Assembly: GCF_000800455.1 (NCBI RefSeq)
Contig: NZ_CP007456.1
Location: 1,488,001 to 1,552,000 of the forward strand
Reading direction: 5' to 3'
DNA length: 64,000 nucleotides
Source of the DNA: Bifidobacterium catenulatum PV20-2
GTDB taxonomy: Bacteria; Actinomycetota; Actinomycetes; Actinomycetales; Bifidobacteriaceae
The notes beneath the pieces are model-generated. The model had not been told where the DNA came from. It saw nothing but the letters and a program-made list of their open reading frames with translations, and ran no database searches. The position numbers and the translations under genes are program-made. Positions 34,283 through 42,855 of the stretch are shown piece by piece. Every line of letters begins with the position of its first letter. The first letter of the stretch is position 1.

Positions 34283-34357
34283 GACAATGCCCGTATCTTG
34301 CGATGGCGGGAATCGCTTTGGTTTCGCTTGTGCTTGCAAGATGCGGGCATTGTTGTC
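34283..34357. repeat. Long inverted repeat between convergent parC and lhr
   Basis: GACAATGCCCG-t-ATCTTGC (34283-34301) pairs with GCAAGAT-g-CGGGCATTGT (34336-34353) around a 34-base loop. No T-run on either side. Could be a terminator-like 3'-end structure shared by both genes. Confidence 0.55.
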
Positions 34358-34417
34358 GGCACGGTTCTGTCAGCGCGTCCGTTTCGTTCGCTTTGGCTCA
34401 GGCGATGTAACACCAAG

Positions 34418-37400
34418 CTAGCAGTAGAGCTTCATGCCTTGCGGGCTGTCAACGAAGCCGGCCGCATGAAGAATCTGCCGATTCGCATTCCGTTCCTTTA
34501 ATGACATACCGTTCATTTCACTGAAGCTGACGCTGCCACTGGGTTGTCGTTGTAATGCGTAGGCAAATTCGACGCAAACTGGTTTCAATATTGTCTCGTC
34601 AATTGCGAAACTGACGATTTTATGACTCTTTGGCACGGCAAACAACACGGGTTCGCCTTGCCTGAGTACGATGATGGAGCCAGATCTACGTGCCGGTTTG
34701 AGGTAATCCTGTTCTGACCAGGCGATTGCGGAGCCAATAAGATTGGCGGGATCAGTCACATCGAGCGCCACGCAGGACTGACTATGCCATTGCGTATCGC
34801 TACGAAGCGCGTCGATGGTTTCTCGCTCTGCGAATTGTGCTGCGCCGAAACCTTTCACGAACATGCCTCGGACCAGTGTGCCATGTTCTTCCATTCGTTT
34901 GAGTACTGGATAGAGTGATGAAAATCCTCCGGCAATCCGTTCCTTATCAACCAAAGGGGCGGCAATCACCCCATATCGATCCAGCAGCGAGTCGATGAGC
35001 GCCAACTTACGCTCCTCCACACTTGATGCATGCGCCGCATCATCAATGCCGGTATCTCCATTTTTAGACATGGCAGGCTCAATGACACCGTCTAGCGTTT
35101 TATTTGATATAACGGTTCGCCCATCACCACAAGCTACAGCGGACCATAATCCACTCAAGCTCAATGGTGTTGGAGGGCGCATGGTGACGCGCCTACGTGC
35201 GGCACGACGAGGTGTGCGAACAGTTTTGCCTCCGTGTAGGAGCGTTCGTACTGGCGTGAACGAGCTGTTCGTCACTTTTCCTTGCCATACCAGTGACCAT
35301 AGGGCTTCCTCGAACTGTTGCTCGCCCCATGCGGGGAAGATGATTTCGCCTGTTTCAGAGTTCACCTGCACTTCGGCATGCTGCTGCCAGATGGTTTTGG
35401 CTGCGGCTGAAAGCTGTTGAATAGGGAACGCTCCGCCACCGCTCAATGCTGCTAGCACGGCTTCCGGCATGGTCAATGTTTCATTATTTTTCAGTTCTTC
35501 CAATGTTGATTCAGATGGGTTGAACAGCAAAGAACCCGCTGGGTAGAAGGCGATATCACCAGCTTCTTTGGCGTTGGATCCGCTCGCTTTCGAGCCGACC
35601 CACACCACATCCGATGATGAAATGAGCTCGTCGAGCATGCTGGGCTGATAGTCACGCACACGCGTCGGGAATACCATGGATTCCCATACCGAAGCGTTCA
35701 GGAACACGCCTTCCAACTGTTCGATGACACGCATCAAACCATCGACACCTTCGTAGCGTTCACCTCCAACAGGACCGACTCCTTGACGATCAAGCAGAAA
35801 AGCCTGATAGACGCTCGGATCGACCGGTTTGACGGCTTTTCGAGCCTTGGCGAGAGACAACGATCGAATGCGCCGGAAAACATCTTTGTGAAGCCATTGC
35901 TGAATAGCGCCCTTTTGGGGAGTCTCACCTAAATCAGTGAATCTTCCTTTGATGAGTTCACCTCGAGCATCCAGCTCATCAAGCGCATGCACCGCTTGAG
36001 CCGCGTCAACATCAAGTTCGGCAATCATCTTGTCGGAGGTGAATGGGCCATGCGTTTTGGCGTATCTCGTTACGCGCCCGTTGATATCTTCTTCGGCGAG
36101 ATCATTCCAGAACGTTCGTTCGGCAAGCTCATCTTCCACCTGCGTAACGACTTCGGCATCCAACAACGATGCCATATCCGTACTCCCTAAGAGCCGTTCC
36201 AGTACTTCCGGATCCATGGACAGCAATTGCGTGCTTCGTTCGGCCTGCGGCACGTCATACTGGTACATCACCGATCCAACGAAACCAAACAGCATATTCT
36301 CCGCAAACGGAGACGGTGCTTCGGTAACCGCTTCCGACAACAGTATCGTCCCAGTATTCAACCCGTTCATAATCGTGTGCAATGCGGGAAGATCGTACAC
36401 ATCCTGCAGGCATTCGCGAGCGGTTTCCAGCAGTAGAGGAAAATTCTTACGGGTACGGGCCGCATTCAATAGCTGCGCGGCCTTCAATCTCTGCTGCCAT
36501 AACGGCACACGCTTGCCTGGACGAGTACGCGGCAGAAAAAGTGATCTGGCTGCGCATTCGCGGAATCGGGCCATGTAGAGCACGCTCTCGCCAACCTGTG
36601 TCTCAACGATGCGTTGTAATTCGTCCACGTCGAACAGCAGCAGCTCATGCATCGGCAAATCGCCATAACCGTCCGGCAATCGTAGAACAATGCCGTCGTC
36701 GGCCGCATACACTTGACCATCGAAGCCAAACCGCTGTTTGATTCGAGCGGTAATAGCCAACGCCCAAGGCTCATGCACGCGCCTACCGTATGGCGAGTGG
36801 ATGATAATGCGCCAATCCCCACCTTCATTCTGACAACGTTCCACCACGAGATCACGGTCCGAAGGAATCACACCTGTCGCCTTGCGTTGTTCGTCAAGCA
36901 GTTTGGCAAGATTGCTTATGGCATTGCGGTCAAGACCATCCCGCTTCAAACGTTGTGTGGCCTCACAGTCGAACCGCACTTCCGATACAGTTTGGACCGT
37001 ATTCTGATCACCATTCTCCGCTGGTTCGTGTCTGTGCAATCTTTGGCTGAGTTCGCGTGTCAAACGCCCTTGTGCCAATCCGAAACCATAATCGCGACCG
37101 TCCTGGTCCCCATGCCAGAATGGCAGGCGTGCGGTACGGCCTGGTGCGGGAACCACCACTACCCTGTCTCGTGTGATCTCTTGGATCTGCCAAGTCGAAG
37201 TCCCCAAGGTGATGATGTCTCCCACACGGGATTCGTATACCATTTCCTCATCCAGCTCACCTACCCGTCGAGGGCCCGCGCCGGAGCCTTCTTCTGGAAG
37301 TACCACCGTGTACATGCCACGGTCAGGTATGGTGCCGCCGCTGGTCACTGCCAAACGTTGCGCTCCTGGACGTGCGGAAATCAGCCCCGCTTCTTCGTTA

Positions 37401-39067
37401 TATTGCAGCGGCGGGCGGAATGCGGAAAAGTCCTCACTGTTGTACGCTCCTGTCATCATGCCGATAACCGCATCGAACATGGACCGATCGAGATCTCGGA
37501 AAGGCGCGGAACGACGCACGAGGTCGTACCAATCATTCGTAGAAAGATCTTCCATGGCCGCGGCCGCAACGGTCTGCTGTGCGAGCACATCCAGAGGATT
37601 ACGGGGTATACGTAATGGTTCTATAGCCCCTTCCCGCATACATTCCAGGCTGGTTGTTACGCCAATAATCTGCTGTCGGGTTATGGGGAAGAACAACGCA
37701 TGAGAGACTCCCCCGACATTGTGGTCGGCACGGCCCACTCGCTGCAATCCCGATGCGATCGACAATGGGGCGGCCACCTGAATCACTAGATCCACAGAAC
37801 CCATATCGATGCCGAGTTCCAAGCTGGAGGTGGCCACCACACAACGCAACTGGCCGCGTTTCAACTGCTCTTCGATCCGTTTGCGCCGATCTTTTGACAC
37901 GGACCCGTGATGCGCCATGGCAATCACATCAACATCGTCATGCGATTCAACCAGCATGGTGGTGGACCCCACCACCGAATCGTAATGCCCTGCAAATTGC
38001 TCGCGGCCTTCCGGCGAGCCCAAGTCACGGTGCTCACTCAAATCGGTCGCCTCCGCGCCCTGTTTCGACTCCGCATACATGTCGTTGAGCCGTGCAGTAA
38101 GCTTCTCTGCCAATCCACGCGAATTGACGAACACCAATGTGGTTCGGTGACGCAACACCTCATCGAGAATGGACCGTTCAAGAGCCGGCCATACCGAACC
38201 ACCTGTAGCGCTGGTATCAAGCATATTACGCAATGGTTCCACGACCCTCAAATCCATAGCCGGAACAGCGCCGGGGTTCACCACCGTCACCGGTTGCGAA
38301 CCTCCAAGGAACCGCGCTACTTCCTCAACGGGATTAACGGTTGCCGATAACCCTATGCGCTGCACTGGATGTCCGATCATATCGTCAAGGCGTTCAAGAC
38401 TTAACGCGAGATGCGCGCCTCGCTTCGTACCTGCGACCGCATGCACCTCATCGACGATCACCGTCTCCACATCCGCCAATATGCTGTTCGCTTTGGAGGT
38501 AAGCAGCAGGAATAATGATTCCGGCGTGGTGACGAGAATATCCGGCGGATGACTGACGATTTTTCGACGTTGTTCAGGTGTCGAATCGCCGCTGCGCATA
38601 GCCACTTCAACATCGGGGACGGGCAGTCCCATCGCCTCGCACTGCTGAGAAATTCCCCGCAACGGCAGTTCAAGATTCTTCGTCACATCGACGCCAAGCG
38701 CCTTCAACGGCGAAATATACAGTACTTTGACGTTACGCTTCGTCTTCTTGCGGGAACCTTTCTTCACAGTTCTTCGTTCCGCATGGCTCTCGGTTGCCAC
38801 GGTTTCGCCATGAACGTCCACTCCTGCGGAACGCGCTCCGCCCGTCATAAGCCGGTCAAGAGCCGAAAGGAACGCACAGAGGGTTTTACCCGACCCAGTA
38901 GGCGCCACAACGAGCACGTTCTCGCCAGAATGGATGGCCGGCCACGCCTGCTGCTGGGCTTCGGTGGGCCGGTTGAACGCATGTTTGAACCATGCTTTGG
39001 TCGGTTCCGAAAACAAGTTCAAACATTCGCACATACGTTCGATTATCGCATCACCGTAAGACGTCAC
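34418..39067 (-). CDS. lhr: Lhr-type ATP-dependent DNA helicase
   Basis: 1549 aa, full length for long Lhr helicases. The GTG start overlaps the XRE stop as GTGA. Superfamily 2 motifs: APTGSGKT (residues 55-62), TPESL (181-185), DEVH (206-209), FVNSRGLAEKL, and IDMGSVDLVIQVAAPLSIASGLQRVGRADH (motifs V-VI; shown in outline). The winged-helix and Lhr core follow, then the large C-terminal region typical of the long form. Lhr translocates 3'-5' on single-stranded DNA and unwinds RNA:DNA hybrids; mycobacterial Lhr is induced by DNA damage. An internal Lys/Arg-rich stretch KKGSRKKTKR near residue 105 is an unusual insert between helicase motifs Q/I and Ia. Confidence 0.9.
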   Translation of the reverse strand: MTSYGDAIIERMCECLNLFSEPTKAWFKHAFNRPTEAQQQAWPAIHSGENVLVVAPTGSGKTLCAFLSALDRLMTGGARSAGVDVHGETVATESHAERRTVKKGSRKKTKRNVKVLYISPLKALGVDVTKNLELPLRGISQQCEAMGLPVPDVEVAMRSGDSTPEQRRKIVSHPPDILVTTPESLFLLLTSKANSILADVETVIVDEVHAVAGTKRGAHLALSLERLDDMIGHPVQRIGLSATVNPVEEVARFLGGSQPVTVVNPGAVPAMDLRVVEPLRNMLDTSATGGSVWPALERSILDEVLRHRTTLVFVNSRGLAEKLTARLNDMYAESKQGAEATDLSEHRDLGSPEGREQFAGHYDSVVGSTTMLVESHDDVDVIAMAHHGSVSKDRRKRIEEQLKRGQLRCVVATSSLELGIDMGSVDLVIQVAAPLSIASGLQRVGRADHNVGGVSHALFFPITRQQIIGVTTSLECMREGAIEPLRIPRNPLDVLAQQTVAAAAMEDLSTNDWYDLVRRSAPFRDLDRSMFDAVIGMMTGAYNSEDFSAFRPPLQYNEEAGLISARPGAQRLAVTSGGTIPDRGMYTVVLPEEGSGAGPRRVGELDEEMVYESRVGDIITLGTSTWQIQEITRDRVVVVPAPGRTARLPFWHGDQDGRDYGFGLAQGRLTRELSQRLHRHEPAENGDQNTVQTVSEVRFDCEATQRLKRDGLDRNAISNLAKLLDEQRKATGVIPSDRDLVVERCQNEGGDWRIIIHSPYGRRVHEPWALAITARIKQRFGFDGQVYAADDGIVLRLPDGYGDLPMHELLLFDVDELQRIVETQVGESVLYMARFRECAARSLFLPRTRPGKRVPLWQQRLKAAQLLNAARTRKNFPLLLETARECLQDVYDLPALHTIMNGLNTGTILLSEAVTEAPSPFAENMLFGFVGSVMYQYDVPQAERSTQLLSMDPEVLERLLGSTDMASLLDAEVVTQVEDELAERTFWNDLAEEDINGRVTRYAKTHGPFTSDKMIAELDVDAAQAVHALDELDARGELIKGRFTDLGETPQKGAIQQWLHKDVFRRIRSLSLAKARKAVKPVDPSVYQAFLLDRQGVGPVGGERYEGVDGLMRVIEQLEGVFLNASVWESMVFPTRVRDYQPSMLDELISSSDVVWVGSKASGSNAKEAGDIAFYPAGSLLFNPSESTLEELKNNETLTMPEAVLAALSGGGAFPIQQLSAAAKTIWQQHAEVQVNSETGEIIFPAWGEQQFEEALWSLVWQGKVTNSSFTPVRTLLHGGKTVRTPRRAARRRVTMRPPTPLSLSGLWSAVACGDGRTVISNKTLDGVIEPAMSKNGDTGIDDAAHASSVEERKLALIDSLLDRYGVIAAPLVDKERIAGGFSSLYPVLKRMEEHGTLVRGMFVKGFGAAQFAERETIDALRSDTQWHSQSCVALDVTDPANLIGSAIAWSEQDYLKPARRSGSIIVLRQGEPVLFAVPKSHKIVSFAIDETILKPVCVEFAYALQRQPSGSVSFSEMNGMSLKERNANRQILHAAGFVDSPQGMKLYC

Positions 39068-39279
39068 TCGTCTTCGCCGTCAACCCATTCGAGCACTTCT
39101 CCCGGTTGACAATGCAATGTCTCGCATATGGCATCAAGCGTGGAAAACCGTATCGCCTTGGCCCGTCCGTTCTTCAACACCGAAACATTGACCGGCGTTA
39201 TGCCTATAGCCTCCGCCAGTTCACTGACGCTCATTTTTCTTTTGGCGAGCATCACGTCAAGATTTACACGAATGGCCAT
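39064..39279 (-). CDS. Small XRE (YozG-like) regulator
   Basis: 71 aa, a bare helix-turn-helix: MSVSELAEAIGITPVNVSVLKNGRA then IRFSTLDAICETLHCQPGEVL, typical of the Cro-like proteins paired with DUF2975 membrane proteins. The start is one base after the DUF2975 stop, and its own stop overlaps the lhr GTG. It probably binds the TCGATAT boxes upstream of the operon (39,847-39,930), giving autoregulation. Its pairing with lhr by GTGA overlap suggests that helicase levels follow this promoter. Confidence 0.85.
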   Translation of the reverse strand: MAIRVNLDVMLAKRKMSVSELAEAIGITPVNVSVLKNGRAKAIRFSTLDAICETLHCQPGEVLEWVDGEDE

Positions 39280-39280
39280 A

Positions 39281-39814
39281 TCAAATCACCACCGCCAGTT
39301 CGTCACGCTGTTCGATAGCCTGCATCAACAGCGAGCGCATCACCACCATCAACAGTTCGAACGCCGCGATCAGCAGAAGCGTTGCCGCACCAACCGCCAG
39401 CACGACGTATGGAAACATTTGCTCGTCGACCCCTATCGCGGCCATCAGAAAGCGCGAAGGTGACAACCAGATTTGGCCAATCATCACAGCGAGCACCAGT
39501 ATGCCTTCAATCCCCGCATATATGAGAATGTGATTCACCCAACGCATGGCTTTGCCGGAAAAGACATCACGTTTTTCAACTAAGCTCAGCAATCTCCACA
39601 GCGGTATCAACGCGAACTCGAAGCAGGAGACAATCAGCACTGCGGCAACCGCATACAGCCAATGCATCGAGTCAGCGCCGGCATATCTGGAAGCAACGAC
39701 AGCGGATGCCGCAATCGCACTGACCTGCAGTCCGAGGCAGCATATTGCAATTATCACAATCAGCACACGCAATACGTCAATCACCATGGAACGTTTCGCC
39801 GCGGAATTCGACAT
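39281..39814 (-). CDS. DUF2975-family membrane protein
   Basis: 177 aa from MSNSAAKRS (ATG 39814, AAGGAGACG upstream; a TTG six codons earlier is not used). Four membrane helices in two pairs: around VLRVLIVIIAICCLGLQVSA, HWLYAVAAVLIVSCFEFALI, ILIYAGIEGILVLAVMIGQI and FPYVVLAVGAATLLLIAAFE. The motif RDVFSGKAMRWVNHI between helices 2 and 3 is the family mark. DUF2975 proteins are nearly always encoded with the small XRE regulator next door; the pair is thought to sense something at the membrane, but the signal is unknown. Confidence 0.85.
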   Translation of the reverse strand: MSNSAAKRSMVIDVLRVLIVIIAICCLGLQVSAIAASAVVASRYAGADSMHWLYAVAAVLIVSCFEFALIPLWRLLSLVEKRDVFSGKAMRWVNHILIYAGIEGILVLAVMIGQIWLSPSRFLMAAIGVDEQMFPYVVLAVGAATLLLIAAFELLMVVMRSLLMQAIEQRDELAVVI

Positions 39815-39846
39815 GATATTCGTCTCCTTCAATCCAATAAACCTGA

Positions 39847-39930
39847 ATATCGATAATATTCTATCGATATTCGATATGCAAATCTTGTGAAAGTATGTTA
39901 GTCGATATTTTTCTATCGTTTTTCGATATG
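39847..39930. promoter_or_regulatory. TCGATAT box cluster in the divergent promoter region
   Basis: TATCGATA and TCGATAT elements recur near 39848, 39863-39877 (two adjoining) and 39902-39929 (TCGATAT, then CTATCG, then TCGATAT). They lie between the leftward DUF2975/XRE operon and the rightward membrane gene, so probably an operator shared by both. Confidence 0.6.
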
Positions 39931-39968
39931 TACGATGACAGCCAACACACTCAAGGAAGGAATTTGTT

Positions 39969-41456
39969 ATGACGGAACCAGCCAGCGCTTCCCCATCACA
40001 AGCCCAACAAGCCCAACAATCATCACCATTACGAGAAATGCGAGAAACTCAAGAAACTCCAGGCGCACAAGAAAACCAACCAACACAAGAACCATCCGCA
40101 CATCAGGAGGAACAGCCTTTGGCAAAACCTAAAATCACGCGGGAAGAAATAGCGCAACATCCCCTCGACAAACGCACGGCCATCACCATTGGCGCTGCAT
40201 TACTCATCACTTTCACATTCGACCGTCTGATCTGCAGCATGCCTCCGACATGGCTTATCGGATATGAACTGCCGGTTTTCTGGATCATCTGCACGCTTAC
40301 CGTAACCGCGCTGCACTGGAAAACCGCACGAAAACAAGTTCTTGTTTGGCTTGTTTTAGGAGGCATCGTCGCCATTGGCGTGTGGAATATACTCGCTCAG
40401 TCGACCTGGTGCTATTCGAGAAACGACGAATACGCGCTCACCACGCAATTCGTTCAACCGGCGTTGCTTATGCTGCACTGTCAGCTGGTCAACGGGCGTT
40501 ACGATGTTCGTCGTCCACTTCAAGTTGTCTGGAATTGGTTTACCGGCTGGTTGCAGCAGCCGTTTATTCACATTCGCGATTTTGCGGAACCGTTTTCCGT
40601 CATATTCGCAAGATTCGCAGTCGCGTCGAGACAACGTTCAAAAGTGCGCGAAATCGGCATCGCGCTGCTGATTTCCATTCCATTGCTTTTGACGATCATA
40701 CCGTTGCTTGTCGGCGCCGATCAAATAGTGCAATATGAGATGTTGAACGTTTTCCGTGATTTCAATCCGATGGCACTCATTCTTCACATCATGTTCATCG
40801 TATTGCCGTGGCCATTGCTGTTCTCTTTGCTCATCAGTCTCGACACCGAGCCCGCTTCCACACCACCGGAGCAACGTTTCTCCCTCAGTTCAATAACAGC
40901 GTTCGTGGTACTGGCCGTGACCCTGATGGTGTACGCGCTGTTCTGTGCCGTACAAGTCCGGTTCCTGTTCGCAGGATTGCTCACCGACGGTTCAATCGCA
41001 CTGCCAGATGGATTGACCTATAGCGAATACGCACGCAGCGGATTCTTTCAACTGTTGGCAGTCACGACCATTAATGTGACCCTGTTCGGCTTGGTGATCA
41101 CTCTCGCGCCACGCACACGCATGCTCAACATCACATTGGTCGCATTGCTGGCGTTAACAGCCATTATTCTGACTTCAGCGGCACTTCGATTAGGGCTGTA
41201 CATCAACGCATACGGTTTGACTTGGCTACGCTACCTTTCGGCATCATTCATCGCCTTGCTTGCCGCTGTAATCCTGTTATGTCTTATTCGTTTGAAAACA
41301 CAACGACTGCCATTGGCCGCGACCGTGGCCGTACTGCTTATCGTATGGTATGTTGCACTCGGTTTCAGTAACCCTAACCGTATATGCGAAATCTACAATG
41401 CTGCTCATGGCATCGCAGACGCAGTGGAGGCAACGCCCTACCAGCCGATGGTCTGA
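39969..41456 (+). CDS. DUF4153/DUF4173-type polytopic membrane protein
   Basis: 495 aa, AAGGAAGGA before the ATG. About 50 residues of Gln/Pro/Thr-rich disordered N-terminus precede roughly twelve membrane helices. LPDGLTYSEYARSGFFQLLAV followed by INVTLFGLVI is the characteristic late motif of DUF4153/DUF4173 proteins. The function of this family is unknown. It is divergent from the DUF2975/XRE operon with shared operator boxes, so the three may be one regulated module, and its last 19 bases overlap the convergent MFS gene. Confidence 0.75.
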   Translation: MTEPASASPSQAQQAQQSSPLREMRETQETPGAQENQPTQEPSAHQEEQPLAKPKITREEIAQHPLDKRTAITIGAALLITFTFDRLICSMPPTWLIGYELPVFWIICTLTVTALHWKTARKQVLVWLVLGGIVAIGVWNILAQSTWCYSRNDEYALTTQFVQPALLMLHCQLVNGRYDVRRPLQVVWNWFTGWLQQPFIHIRDFAEPFSVIFARFAVASRQRSKVREIGIALLISIPLLLTIIPLLVGADQIVQYEMLNVFRDFNPMALILHIMFIVLPWPLLFSLLISLDTEPASTPPEQRFSLSSITAFVVLAVTLMVYALFCAVQVRFLFAGLLTDGSIALPDGLTYSEYARSGFFQLLAVTTINVTLFGLVITLAPRTRMLNITLVALLALTAIILTSAALRLGLYINAYGLTWLRYLSASFIALLAAVILLCLIRLKTQRLPLAATVAVLLIVWYVALGFSNPNRICEIYNAAHGIADAVEATPYQPMV

Positions 41457-42646
41457 CCACCGCACTTTTTACGCAGGCTCTCGTGCATGATCACCATAAG
41501 CACCAGAAAAACAAACATGTACAGAGGGAACCACAGCACGCTGATATGCTGTGCGATCAAGCCGAATACCGGCGGCATGCACATCGAGCCGACGTATGCG
41601 CATGCCATCTGCATGCCGACGATCGCCTGCGATTTGTCTTCGCCAAAATATGCCGGCGTGGAATGAATGACGCACGGGTAAATCGGAGCGCAGCCAAGAC
41701 CGATAATCATCAGCCCCACAATAGTGCCGATATTGTATGGCAACGGTAACAACATGCTAACGATACCGGTCAGCACGAACGCCTGGCCTAGGCGAATCAT
41801 AGTCGGATCGTTGCACTTCATGGTCAGAAAGCCACTTGCCAAGCGGCCCACGGTGATGCCGATGCAAAACAGGCTGGCCCACATGGCGGCTGTGGTCTTG
41901 TCGACGCCTTTGCCGAGCGCCATGTAGCTACTACCCCACAGCATGGCCGTGGATTCCAACGCACAGTAGCAGAAGAACATCACCAAGATTTCTTTGGCAC
42001 CGCGAATGGCAAGCACGCCTCGTACACCAAGCGGTTTGCGAGTTCCATCCTTGGCTGTTCCGTTGGATTCGCCGGAAACCTCGCCCATCTTTGCCTCGGA
42101 GCGCTTCTTCCACAATGGCAAGCTGAAAATAAGAATGGCGGTGAGCGCAACCTGCAGTATGGAGATGTAACGGTAGCCCCACGGCCAGCCTTGACCCGCA
42201 CCCAAGGCGAATCCCATGACGTATGGGCCAGTCAATGCGCCGATGCCCCACATGGCGTGCAGCCAGCTCATATGACGGCTCTCATAGTGAATGGCCACAT
42301 AATTGTTGAGGGCCGCGTCAACTCCACCCGCTCCCAAGCCGTACGGGATGGCAAGCAGAATCAGCACCCAATAGTTCGGAGCCACCGAAAAGCCAAACAA
42401 CGCCAACGCCGTCAATGCCACGGAAACCGCGGTGACTTTGCCCGCCCCAAAACGCAAGGTCATACGGTCGGAAAGCAGCGCAGAGACAATGGTTCCAGCA
42501 GAAATCGTCATGGAAATGCCGCCAGCCCAAGAGATGGGTGCACCCAAATCGACACTCATCGTCGGCCATGCGGCACCCAACACAGCATCCGGCAAACCAA
42601 GACTGACGAACGCCACATAGATTACGGCAAGCAAAAGATTGACCAC
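41438..42646 (-). CDS. Major facilitator superfamily transporter
   Basis: 402 aa with a GTG start after GAGGGAGTGGGGC. About twelve membrane helices in two halves with a hydrophilic central loop (KKRSEAKMGEVSGESNGTAKDGTR, in outline). Helix 2-3 carries SDRMTLRFGAGKV, a variant of the MFS GxxxDRxGRR loop. Family without predictable substrate: layout is closest to sugar or drug-type MFS permeases (PYGLGAGGVDAALNNYVA, GIGALTGPYVMG). Expressed from a promoter that contains a TetR-like operator at 42713-42724. Its tail overlaps the convergent DUF4153 gene. Confidence 0.85.
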   Translation of the reverse strand: MVNLLLAVIYVAFVSLGLPDAVLGAAWPTMSVDLGAPISWAGGISMTISAGTIVSALLSDRMTLRFGAGKVTAVSVALTALALFGFSVAPNYWVLILLAIPYGLGAGGVDAALNNYVAIHYESRHMSWLHAMWGIGALTGPYVMGFALGAGQGWPWGYRYISILQVALTAILIFSLPLWKKRSEAKMGEVSGESNGTAKDGTRKPLGVRGVLAIRGAKEILVMFFCYCALESTAMLWGSSYMALGKGVDKTTAAMWASLFCIGITVGRLASGFLTMKCNDPTMIRLGQAFVLTGIVSMLLPLPYNIGTIVGLMIIGLGCAPIYPCVIHSTPAYFGEDKSQAIVGMQMACAYVGSMCMPPVFGLIAQHISVLWFPLYMFVFLVLMVIMHESLRKKCGGQTIGW

Positions 42647-42704
42647 GCCCCACTCCCTCTTAACTGATAGCTGCAGAAGACAACATCAGCCACCATTGTA
42701 AACA

Positions 42705-42733
42705 TATCTATCTACCGATCGGTAACTGCTCAA
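42705..42733 (-). promoter_or_regulatory. MFS promoter with TetR-type operator in the spacer
   Basis: Minus-strand -35 TTGAGC (42728-42733) and -10 TAGATA (42705-42710) are 17 bases apart; the palindrome TACCGATCGGTA (42713-42724) fills the spacer. Such palindromes are classical TetR-family operators, so the transporter is probably induced by a ligand. Confidence 0.65.
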
Positions 42734-42855
42734 TTGCACTATTTACCGCAGAATCTTCAATCCCTATCTCGCGAAACCATATACCGTCTTCGCTAAGAAA
42801 ACGCCCTCCGCAACGTCTTTGACGCAACGAAAGGCGAACCATCGAAAAGCACCAA

